This document shows positions 17,223 to 23,692 of a stretch of 64,000 bases of DNA, one piece after another. The notes under the pieces are model-generated. The model did no database searches. It worked only from the letters and a program-made list of their open reading frames with translations, and was not told where the DNA came from. Every line of letters begins with the position of its first letter. The first letter of the stretch is position 1. The stretch comes from Phycisphaerales bacterium (GTDB taxonomy: Bacteria; Planctomycetota; Phycisphaerae; Phycisphaerales; UBA1924): NCBI GenBank assembly GCA_020853815.1, contig JADYYE010000168.1:1-64000 (forward strand), written 5' to 3'. The translations under genes and the position numbers were made by a program.

Positions 17223-18506
17223 ATGTCCCAGCTCCGGCACAATCTCAAGCACTCCGCCATCGACGGCACGGCGTATTCCGTCATGGTCGGGCTCGCGGAG
17301 AACCAGTTCCCCGCGTTTGTGCTGGCGATCGGCGCTACGCAGGTCACCAGCGGCCTGGTCGCGACGGTTCCCATCTGCCTGTGCGCGATTCTCCAGTTGC
17401 TGACGCCCTGGGGCGTGCGCAAGCTCGGGTCGTATCGACTGTGGACCGCCGGCAACGCGTATCTTCAGGCCGCGGCGCTGGTGCCGCTCATCGTGTGCGC
17501 CTGGCTGGGGCGTGTTCCGATCTGGCTGGTGTTTGCGGCTGGGACGGTGTACTGGTTCGGCTCGGTGTCGGGCGGGCCGGCGTGGACGACGTGGAAGTGC
17601 CTCATCTTCCCCGAGCGCCTCCGCGCCAAGTACTTCGCCAGGCGCTCCCGCTGGTGCAACGCCGGCGTCCTCCTCGGTCTCCTCCTGGGCGGCCTCTTCA
17701 TCGAGCAGATCCAGGCCGCCAACAACGAAAGCTCCCTCGCCGTCCTCCGCGCCTTCGCCGTCGTCTTCTCCATCGCCTGCATCGCCCGCATCGTCAGCGG
17801 CACCGAAATGCTCCGCATCAGCGAGCCGCGCCCCCTCGACATGAACGAGCGGGATGTCTCGTGGCGCGAGTTCGGGTCCAAGGCGCTGCACTCCTTTGAC
17901 GGGCGGTTCATTCTCTTTGCGGGCGCGACGGCGATCGCGGCGCAGATCGCCCAGCCGTTCTTCAACCCGTATGTTCTGAAGCAGGTGGGGCTTGAATCGG
18001 CGCGTCATCTTCACGCGGCGCTGCTGGCGGCGGCGTTCGCGGGGCGGATGGCGGCGCTGCCCCTGGCGGGCCGGATCGCGCACCGGCACGGGGCGCTGCG
18101 GCTGGCGTGGCTGAGCGCGATCGCGCTGGTGCCGCTGGCGCCGCTGTGGACGCTGTCGGACCACATCGGCGTGTTGTTCGCGGTGCAGGTGCTGGTGGGC
18201 GGGATGTGGGGCGCCTTTGAGCTGGCTTCGCTGCTGATGTTCTTTGACGCGCTGCACCCGCGCGAACGCACGAGCATCCTGACCAAATGGAATCTGGTGA
18301 ACTACGCCTGCATGACCGGCGGGTCGCTGATCGGCGGGCAGCTCCTGGCCGCCCTCGGCGAGAACCGCCGCACCTACCTCATCGTCTTCGCCTTCTCTTC
18401 CGTGGCGCGTTTCCTCGCCCTGGGTCTCCTGCTCCGCGCCCGCCAGCCCGATGACATCCGCGAAGAGCCGACCCTCACCCAGCGCGACGCCGCCCTTCCG
18501 CCGTAA
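17223..18506 (+). CDS. Major facilitator superfamily transporter
   Basis: 427 residues from ATG 17223, with about 11-12 hydrophobic segments typical of MFS. Recognisable landmarks are the N-terminal GLAENQFPAFVLAIGATQV (helix 1-2), a central amphipathic linker (SEPRPLDMNERDVSWREFGS, about 195-215) before the second half, and AGRMAALPLAGRIAHRHGAL in the second repeat's loop. It probably exports or imports a small solute, and the substrate is unknown. Upstream in-frame codons run through an octamer repeat and a palindromic element, so they are not part of the gene. Codons in the middle section are more C-ending than at either end, but the frame is continuous. Confidence 0.85.
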   Translation: MSQLRHNLKHSAIDGTAYSVMVGLAENQFPAFVLAIGATQVTSGLVATVPICLCAILQLLTPWGVRKLGSYRLWTAGNAYLQAAALVPLIVCAWLGRVPIWLVFAAGTVYWFGSVSGGPAWTTWKCLIFPERLRAKYFARRSRWCNAGVLLGLLLGGLFIEQIQAANNESSLAVLRAFAVVFSIACIARIVSGTEMLRISEPRPLDMNERDVSWREFGSKALHSFDGRFILFAGATAIAAQIAQPFFNPYVLKQVGLESARHLHAALLAAAFAGRMAALPLAGRIAHRHGALRLAWLSAIALVPLAPLWTLSDHIGVLFAVQVLVGGMWGAFELASLLMFFDALHPRERTSILTKWNLVNYACMTGGSLIGGQLLAALGENRRTYLIVFAFSSVARFLALGLLLRARQPDDIREEPTLTQRDAALPP

Positions 18507-18816
18507 CCAATCGTGCATGTGCCTTCGGTGGCCCGCGGTGCCCGCCGTCGTGCCCCTTCGAGGAGTCACCGCATTTCACTTCGCCACTGAACCGCTCCGC
18601 CACCCGATCACTACTTCCCTACCTCAACACCCACTCTGAAGCAAACGACCCATTTACCTATCGTTATCAGACCTTCCCACCCAGCCCTGCCCGTTTCCTC
18701 CCAGCTTCACCGAACTTTTTGCTCGTCAAACCACCCCTCTCCGTGTATCCTCTTTCCTGCCCGTCTGAGACACGGGCTCCGGTCGCAATTCCGCCGCCGG
18801 TAGAGGAGAGACGCAA
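18507..18816. other. 310-bp intergenic region upstream of a PEP-CTERM-like gene
   Basis: At 18520-18548 there is a degenerate palindromic element. Its reverse complement ends GGGCCACCGAAGGCAC, matching the tail of the element at 48195-48226 (GGGCCACCCAAGGCAC). The rest is unusually AT-rich for the window (about 18590-18760) and probably carries the promoter of the gene at 18817. The Shine-Dalgarno GAGGAGAG is at its end. No gene is seen. Confidence 0.55.
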
Positions 18817-19533
18817 ATGAACACCAAGATCGTGGCCGCTATCGCCCTCGTCGCGCTCGCCGGCAGCGCCAACGCCGAAACCGTCCTCGTCTGGGGCACG
18901 GGCAACGGCGGGTACGGCACCGACGACATCGCCGCCTGGCTCCAGGCCTCCGGCCGCTTCGACTCCGTCTCCTGGCTCGACCAGGACAACGGCGTCGACC
19001 TCGCCACCCTCAACGCCTACGACAAGGTCCTCTACTTCTCCAACTCCAGCTCCACCCAGGACCCCAATGAAATCGGCGACGTGCTCGCCGACTACGCCGA
19101 CACCGGCAAGCGCCTCGTCCTCGCCACCTTCGCCTGGGCCCAGCAGGGCGGCAACACCCTCGGCGGCCGCATCATGTCCGACGCCATCAGCCCCTTCACC
19201 ATCACCGGCAGCTCTTTCTACACCAACGTCTCCATCGGCTCCACCGACGGCTCGCTCTTCTGGGGCGGTGTCAACTCCATCGCCGGCTTCTTCCACGACA
19301 ACGTCGGCGTCGCCGCCGGCGCCACGCTCCGCGGCTCGTGGTCCGACGGCTCGCCCCTCCTGGCCACCAAGGGCAACGTCGTCGGCGTCAACCTCTTCCC
19401 CGATGACACCTGGGGCTGGGTCTCGGGCGACCACCAGCAACTCTTCATCAACGCCCTCGACGAAGTCCCCGCCCCCGGCACCGTCGGCGCGCTCTCGATC
19501 CTCGGCCTGGCCGCCCTCCGCCGCCGCCGCTGA
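18817..19533 (+). CDS. Secreted protein with PEP-CTERM-like sorting tail
   Basis: 238 residues. Signal peptide MNTKIVAAIALVALAGSANA; mature protein of about 218 residues. The C-terminus reads VPAPGTVGALSILGLAALRRRR: a PAPG motif, a hydrophobic helix and an Arg cluster. This is the tripartite layout of PEP-CTERM signals used by exosortase systems, in the PAPG form I associate with planctomycetes. The middle region (ETVLVWGTGNGGYGTDDIAAW..., many D/G/S) may adopt a flavodoxin/ThuA-like fold but has no clear motif. Strong ribosome-binding site GAGGAGAG. A repeat element and an intrinsic terminator follow. No exosortase gene is in the window. Confidence 0.88.
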   Translation: MNTKIVAAIALVALAGSANAETVLVWGTGNGGYGTDDIAAWLQASGRFDSVSWLDQDNGVDLATLNAYDKVLYFSNSSSTQDPNEIGDVLADYADTGKRLVLATFAWAQQGGNTLGGRIMSDAISPFTITGSSFYTNVSIGSTDGSLFWGGVNSIAGFFHDNVGVAAGATLRGSWSDGSPLLATKGNVVGVNLFPDDTWGWVSGDHQQLFINALDEVPAPGTVGALSILGLAALRRRR

Positions 19534-19539
19534 TCGCGC

Positions 19540-19590
19540 GTCTTCGGACGCCGGACCTGATGAGTCCGCGAGAAAGGTCCGGGTCGATCC
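19540..19590 (+). repeat. ~50-bp dispersed element (family C), copy 1
   Basis: Begins GTCTTCGGACGCCGGACC and ends GGTCCGGGTCGATCC. The arms GGACC and GGTCC pair around TGATGAGTCCGCGAGAAA. Other copies are at 49610-49656 and 59261-59309, both inverted. It starts 7 bp after the stop codon of the preceding gene. Confidence 0.7.
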
Positions 19591-19638
19591 GCCACGAACG
19601 GACTCACCCGCCGATCTCATCACGCTCCAAAGCGACAA

Positions 19639-19669
19639 GGGCCGTTCCCATCACGGGAGCGGCCCTTTT
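19639..19669 (+). terminator. Intrinsic terminator
   Basis: An 11-bp stem, GGGCCGTTCCC (19639-19649) paired with GGGAGCGGCCC (19655-19665, one G-U), with loop ATCAC and a following TTTT. It should end transcription of the PEP-CTERM-like gene at 18817. Confidence 0.85.
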
Positions 19670-19706
19670 CATTTCAACTTGCTCAGTCCGACCTTCGGTC
19701 TTTCCC

Positions 19707-19734
19707 CAGTGCCTCATGCCCAGTGCCCAGTGCC
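19707..19734. repeat. Heptamer tandem repeat, 4 units
   Basis: Units CAGTGCC, TCATGCC, CAGTGCC, CAGTGCC, ending 4 bp before the stop codon of the minus-strand lipoprotein gene. Same family as 15847. Confidence 0.8.
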
Positions 19735-19738
19735 TCCC

Positions 19739-20335
19739 TCAATACCTCACCACCAGCTCATCCCGCAGACGAACCTCCGTCATCTCCCCTTCCTTCGTCT
19801 GCGGCACATACTCCGCCCGCAAACGCATCGACCCCACCGTCGCCCGCTCCGTCCACGCCGGCAAGTCCAATTGCACCCGGTACGTCCGCGTCACCGGATC
19901 AAACCACCGCGCGTTGGCCTCCAGGTCCGTCAGGTCCACCGTCCACTTCGCCGCCTGCTCGTCCATCCCGGGCGTCGCGCTCCCGCGATACAGCTGCACC
20001 TCCATCACGCCGCACGCCTTCACCGAATCAAACCACCGATCCTGAAACTCCGCGTGGCACACCAGCCGCTTGGGAAGCCCCGCCTCGTCACGCTCCAGGT
20101 GCGACAACGGGTGCAGCCGCAACCTCACCGGCGCAAACGGCCCGACCGTCGCGTCCCCTTCCCACCGCTCCGCGCCGCCGATCACGCCGCACCCGGCGCC
20201 CGCCAGCCCCGCGCCCAGGAGAACGACGCACGCCAGCGATAGGCACGCGCACGCCGCCGCGCGAGTGGCCAACGAGCGAATCGATCGGTCCGGCGAGCCG
20301 CGCCCCCACGGCTTTCTGTACGCGGTGTGGTTCAC
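19739..20335 (-). CDS. Putative lipoprotein, unknown function
   Basis: About 198 residues if GTG 20335 is used; GTG 20341 is an alternative and no ATG fits. A basic N-terminus precedes a hydrophobic stretch ending LLGAGLAGAGCG, a good lipobox (Cys near residue 42), so the protein should be lipid-anchored. The mature part (~155 residues) is rich in aromatic and acidic residues (WEGDATVGPFAPVRLRLHPL, ARWFDPVTRTYRVQLDLPAW) and looks beta-rich. I do not recognise the family. The start is the weakest part of this call because no clear Shine-Dalgarno is present. Confidence 0.65.
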   Translation of the reverse strand: MNHTAYRKPWGRGSPDRSIRSLATRAAACACLSLACVVLLGAGLAGAGCGVIGGAERWEGDATVGPFAPVRLRLHPLSHLERDEAGLPKRLVCHAEFQDRWFDSVKACGVMEVQLYRGSATPGMDEQAAKWTVDLTDLEANARWFDPVTRTYRVQLDLPAWTERATVGSMRLRAEYVPQTKEGEMTEVRLRDELVVRY

Positions 20336-20537
20336 TCGCACAGTGTACACGCCGCTCCGGTCTTGCTCCGCGAGACCGCTTGGGGTGGTCGGGCCACGCC
20401 TTGGCATGGACGAGCCCGGAGCGCGAGCGAGGGACTCTGGCCACGGCGGGACGGCCCCGGCGCCCGCGCGGGATGCGAGATCCAAAGGGCGCGGGCTCGG
20501 TGTCGGCCTGGCGGCGCGCGGGCCGTCGCGCGTCCGC

Positions 20538-21527
20538 CTACGACCTCGTCTCTTCCTCGTACGCGTCGATCACGCGCTGCACCAGCGGGTGGCGCACCAC
20601 GTCCGAGCGATCGAGCGATACGAAGCCCACGCCGGACGTGCGCGCCAGGCGGGCGGCGGCGTCGACCAGGCCCGATTCGCGCGGCTCTTCGAGGTCGATC
20701 TGCGTCGTGTCGCCGGTCACGATCATCTTGCTCCCGTGGCCCATGCGGGTCAGGAACATCTTCATCTGGCCACGCGTCGCGTTCTGGGCCTCGTCGAGGA
20801 TGATGACGGCGTTGTTGAGCGTCCGCCCGCGCATGAACGCCAGCGGCACGACCTCGACCACGTCGTTCTCCATGAAGCGGCGCACGGTCGCGTAGTCCAT
20901 CATGTCGTGGAGCGCGTCGAGCAGGGGGCGCAGGTACGGGTTGACCTTGGCCTGCATGTCGCCGGGGAGGAAGCCGAGCTTTTCGCCCGCCTCGACCGCG
21001 GGGCGCGCCAGGATGACCTTGGTGACGCGCGAGGTCTTGAGCAGGTGGACGGCGGCGGCGACGGCGAGGTACGTCTTGCCCGTGCCCGCCGGCCCGATCG
21101 AGAAGACGAGGTCGTGGTCGCGGATGGAATCGAGGTAGCGCTGCTGGTTGGTGGTCTTGGCGCGGATCAGTTTGCCGCGCGAGTAGACGTCGAGCGAGCC
21201 GTCCCACGTGGCGGCCGAGTCAATGAACTGGCCGTCTTCATCGGAGACGTCGAGCGTCGGCATGGGGCGACCCGCCTGGTCGCTGATGATGTCGAGCACG
21301 TCCTGGCGCGTGAGCGATCGCTCGTCGACGGCGGCCTGGAGCAGGCGCTCGATGACGCGCCGGGCGGCGGCGACGGCGTCGCGCGGGCCCTTGAGCTGGA
21401 TCTCGCCGTCGCGCGACGTGATGTGCACGCCCAGCGCCTCGCGGATCAGCTTGAGGTTCCGCTCCGCGGGCCCCAGGACGGGCACGCTCCGGTCGGTCTT
21501 GCGTTGGATTCGGATGGTTGTTTCCAC
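20538..21527 (-). CDS. PhoH-like ATPase (YbeZ type)
   Basis: Cytoplasmic P-loop protein, in other bacteria linked to RNA metabolism and ribosome maturation with YbeY. About 329 residues from GTG 21527 (VETTIRIQRKTD). An N-terminal KH-like part (ERNLKLIREALGVHITSRDG) is followed by the PhoH core: Walker A GPAGTGKTYLA near residue 144, RPAVEAGEKLGFLPGD, and Walker B VIILDEAQN near residue 239. Then come MKMFLTRMG and GDTTQIDL. The C-terminus DVVRHPLVQRVIDAYEE is typical. The usual partner ybeY is not adjacent. It is divergent from the ROK kinase with 98 bp between starts. Confidence 0.93.
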   Translation of the reverse strand: METTIRIQRKTDRSVPVLGPAERNLKLIREALGVHITSRDGEIQLKGPRDAVAAARRVIERLLQAAVDERSLTRQDVLDIISDQAGRPMPTLDVSDEDGQFIDSAATWDGSLDVYSRGKLIRAKTTNQQRYLDSIRDHDLVFSIGPAGTGKTYLAVAAAVHLLKTSRVTKVILARPAVEAGEKLGFLPGDMQAKVNPYLRPLLDALHDMMDYATVRRFMENDVVEVVPLAFMRGRTLNNAVIILDEAQNATRGQMKMFLTRMGHGSKMIVTGDTTQIDLEEPRESGLVDAAARLARTSGVGFVSLDRSDVVRHPLVQRVIDAYEEETRS

Positions 21528-21625
21528 GACGTGACTATCGTAGGGCTTTCGGGACGAAAGTCGGCGGGCCCGATGGCCGACAGTTTTCTCTGGGACCATC
21601 GCGACCAGGACGGCAAGGAGAGACC

Positions 21626-22588
21626 ATGGCACAGAAGCCCGTGATCGGCATCGACCTCGGCGGCACCAACATGCAGATCGGCGTGGTGGGCGAGGGCGGC
21701 AAGGTGCTGGGCACCGCGCGCAAGAAGACCAAGGCCGCGGACGGCATGGACGCGGTGCTGTCGCGTCTCTCCGAGGGCGTGATCGAGGCGTGCGCCGAGG
21801 CGAAGCTGTCGCTCAAGGACATCGCCGCGGTGGGCATCGGCGCGCCCGGCGCAGTCGATCCCAACAAGGGCGTGGTGCTCGAGGCCGTCAACCTCCGCTG
21901 GTCCGACGTGGCGCTGGCGAACATCCTGACCAAGAAGCTGGGCGTGCCCACGTTCCTTGACAACGACGTGAACGTCGCGGTGTACGGCGAGAACAAGGTC
22001 GGCGCGGGCAAGAACGCCGCGGACCTGCTCGGCGTGTGGGTCGGCACGGGCATCGGCGGCGGGCTGATCCTGAACGGCGAGTTGTACTACGGCACGTTCA
22101 TGACGGCCGGCGAGATCGGGCACACGATCCTGATCCCCAACAACCCGCCGGGCCACCGCTCGCTCGAGCACAACTGCTCGCGCACCGCGGTGGTCGATCG
22201 GCTGGTGCGACTGATCGAGAGCAACCACCCCAGCTCGCTCTCGTCGATGGTCGACGGCGATTTCGAACGAATCAAGTCCAAGGTCGTCGCCAAGGCGTAT
22301 GAGGAGGGCGACGCGCTGACGGTCGAGGTCGTCGACGACGCGGCCAATTTCCTTGGCATCTCGATTTCCAATGTCGTCACGCTCCTCTCGATCGGCAAGG
22401 TCGTGCTGGGCGGCGGGCTGACCGAGGCGATCGGCGACGCGTTCGTCGAGAAGGTGGCGGAGAGCTGCCGCCGATTCGCGTTCCCTGACGTGTGCAAGAA
22501 GGTCGAGGTCGTGGCGAGCAAATTGCGCGACGACGCAGGCGTGATCGGGGCGGGGCTCATCGCGATGGAGAGGCTGAAGAAGAAGTAG
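21626..22588 (+). CDS. ROK-family sugar kinase (glucokinase-like) lacking the usual zinc-site cysteines
   Basis: 320 residues. An ATP-dependent sugar kinase of the ROK group, probably phosphorylating glucose or a related hexose. Seen: phosphate-1 motif IGIDLGGTNMQIGVV (7-21), GIGAPGAVD near residue 75, DNDVNVAVYGE with the catalytic Asp (about 112-122), GTGIGGGLILNG, and GEIGH near 162-166. The canonical zinc motif after GEIGH (CxCGxxGCxE) is replaced by SLEHNCSRTAV, so only one Cys remains. C-terminal VVLGGGLTEA fits the adenosine-binding region. Strong Shine-Dalgarno AAGGAGAG precedes ATG 21626. Substrate cannot be set from sequence. Confidence 0.88.
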   Translation: MAQKPVIGIDLGGTNMQIGVVGEGGKVLGTARKKTKAADGMDAVLSRLSEGVIEACAEAKLSLKDIAAVGIGAPGAVDPNKGVVLEAVNLRWSDVALANILTKKLGVPTFLDNDVNVAVYGENKVGAGKNAADLLGVWVGTGIGGGLILNGELYYGTFMTAGEIGHTILIPNNPPGHRSLEHNCSRTAVVDRLVRLIESNHPSSLSSMVDGDFERIKSKVVAKAYEEGDALTVEVVDDAANFLGISISNVVTLLSIGKVVLGGGLTEAIGDAFVEKVAESCRRFAFPDVCKKVEVVASKLRDDAGVIGAGLIAMERLKKK

Positions 22589-22623
22589 GGGGGGAGCGTC
22601 GGGCGTCAGGAACAGTGAAGGAT

Positions 22624-22652
22624 GGAAGAGACGCAGAGACGAAGTGAAGAGC
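22624..22652 (-). repeat. 29-bp dispersed repeat, copy 1
   Basis: On the minus strand it reads TGCTCTTCACTTCGTCTC then TGCGTCTCTTC. The copy at 47488-47516 differs at one position in the shared stretch (TTCGTCTCTTC). The internal period is about 8 bp (CTTCGTCT). Confidence 0.7.
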
Positions 22653-22768
22653 AAGGCAGAGACGACGCGATTGAGCCGTAAGCGCTGGTCGGTCGTGCGC
22701 GATGAAACCACCACGAGCTTTGCACTCGAGCGGATTCGCTTGGAGTCGGGCGTCATGTCGCACGCCCA

Positions 22769-22796
22769 GGCAATGGGCAATAGGGAATGGGCAATG
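22769..22796. repeat. Heptamer tandem repeat, 4 units (reverse orientation)
   Basis: Units GGCAATG, GGCAATA, GGGAATG, GGCAATG, which are reverse complements of CATTGCC-type units found at 39585 and 15847. Confidence 0.8.
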
Positions 22797-22859
22797 GGAA
22801 GACGCGCCACTTGAAGTGAAACCGATCTCGCCGGCGCTTCGGGCTCGTCAAGACTTCTG

Positions 22860-22995
22860 TCTGGCTGTCTGGCTGTCTGGCTGTCTGGCTGTCTCGCTGT
22901 CTCGCTGTCTGGCTGTCTGGCTGTCTGGCTGTCTCGCTGTCTCGCTGTCTCGCTGTCTCGCTGCCTCACTGCCTCGCTGTTTCGCTGCCCCGCTC
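22860..22995. repeat. Octamer microsatellite, 17 units of TCTSGCTG
   Basis: Thirteen exact TCTGGCTG or TCTCGCTG units are followed by four degenerate ones (CCTCACTG, CCTCGCTG, TTTCGCTG, CCCCGCTC). The G and C variants occur in blocks (4 GG, 2 CG, 3 GG, 4 CG), which suggests slippage and block duplication. The tract ends inside the stop codon (22994-22996) of the minus-strand CmcI-like gene. Confidence 0.92.
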
Positions 22996-23692
22996 AGGCC
23001 TTTCGGCGAAGATACCCGCTCGGGTTGAACGTCATCATGAATCGCTCGCGGCTCGCGTCGATCTCGAACCGGTCGTTCTCATTCATGAAGTCCGCGACCG
23101 CTTCGAACGGCCCGGGGCCCGCGTCGGGCTCGTAATCGGTCCACACCGGGTGCCCGTTGATGTTCGAGTCCTCAACGATGAGGTAGCAGCCGGGCGAGAC
23201 CATCGCCCAGTATGCGCGGAGCTCCGCGAACACATGATCTCGCGAGTGGAGCGAATCGAGGATCACCATCACGCGGTCGTCCGCGCGGACGCGTTCTCGC
23301 ACCCGCGCGACGACCGATTCATCGGTCGATGAGCCGAGCAGGTACTCGATCCGCGGGTGACGCGGCATGTTCGGGCGCTCGGCGATGTCGACCGAGACGA
23401 TGCGCGAGGTCTTTGCGGTGTCGCCCATCGTGTCGAACAGGTGGGCCATGTAGAGCGCCGTCCCGCCGTGGGCCGTCCCGCACTCGATGATGAGCGTGGG
23501 GCGCGTCTGGTGGATGATTTCCTGGTAGACCCAGAGGTCGAGCGGGCATTTCCAGGCGGGCACGCCCATCCACGTCGTGTTCCGCCACAGCCCGGCGTAG
23601 TAGTACGCCTCGTGGAACGCGTCGACGCGGCGCGACACTTCCTCGCGCGGATACATCGGATTCGGCCTGGCTCTTCCCTTGACCTGTGTCAC
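22994..23692 (-). CDS. CmcI/rhamnosyl O-methyltransferase-family SAM methyltransferase
   Basis: 232 residues from GTG 23692, whose GTGA overlaps the TGA of the upstream gene (4-bp overlap, likely translational coupling). Matches the cephalosporin-hydroxylase/CmcI family, class I methyltransferases often acting on sugars. Seen: TLIIECGTAHGGTALYMA (SAM-binding glycine motif), VSVDIAERPNMPRHPRI, LLGSSTD, VILDSLHSRDHVFAEL, YLIVEDSNINGHPV (metal-binding region) and the end TFNPSGYLRR. It closes the minus-strand polysaccharide operon and probably methylates the surface glycan or a precursor. Its 3' end abuts an octamer microsatellite. Confidence 0.88.
   Translation of the reverse strand: MTQVKGRARPNPMYPREEVSRRVDAFHEAYYYAGLWRNTTWMGVPAWKCPLDLWVYQEIIHQTRPTLIIECGTAHGGTALYMAHLFDTMGDTAKTSRIVSVDIAERPNMPRHPRIEYLLGSSTDESVVARVRERVRADDRVMVILDSLHSRDHVFAELRAYWAMVSPGCYLIVEDSNINGHPVWTDYEPDAGPGPFEAVADFMNENDRFEIDASRERFMMTFNPSGYLRRKA

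Larger units (their letters stand above)
22589..22993. other. 405-bp repeat-rich intergenic region
   Basis: No gene is seen. Three kinds of repeat fill the region: a 29-bp sequence at 22624-22652 (reverse complement nearly identical to 47488-47516), a heptamer tract at 22769-22796, and a long octamer tract from 22860 that runs into the stop codon of the next gene. Confidence 0.7.

Noticed and set aside
19555-19580. Hammerhead-ribozyme-like core (CTGATGA ... GAAA) in the family C element
   Set aside because: The bases between the two core boxes cannot form stem II. The flanking arms GGACC/GGTCC pair directly with each other, which is not the hammerhead topology. The copy at 49610 also lacks the core. 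It is a repeat, not a ribozyme, on this evidence.
22860-22995. CRISPR array
   Set aside because: The units are 8 bp and contiguous, with no spacers. This is a microsatellite.
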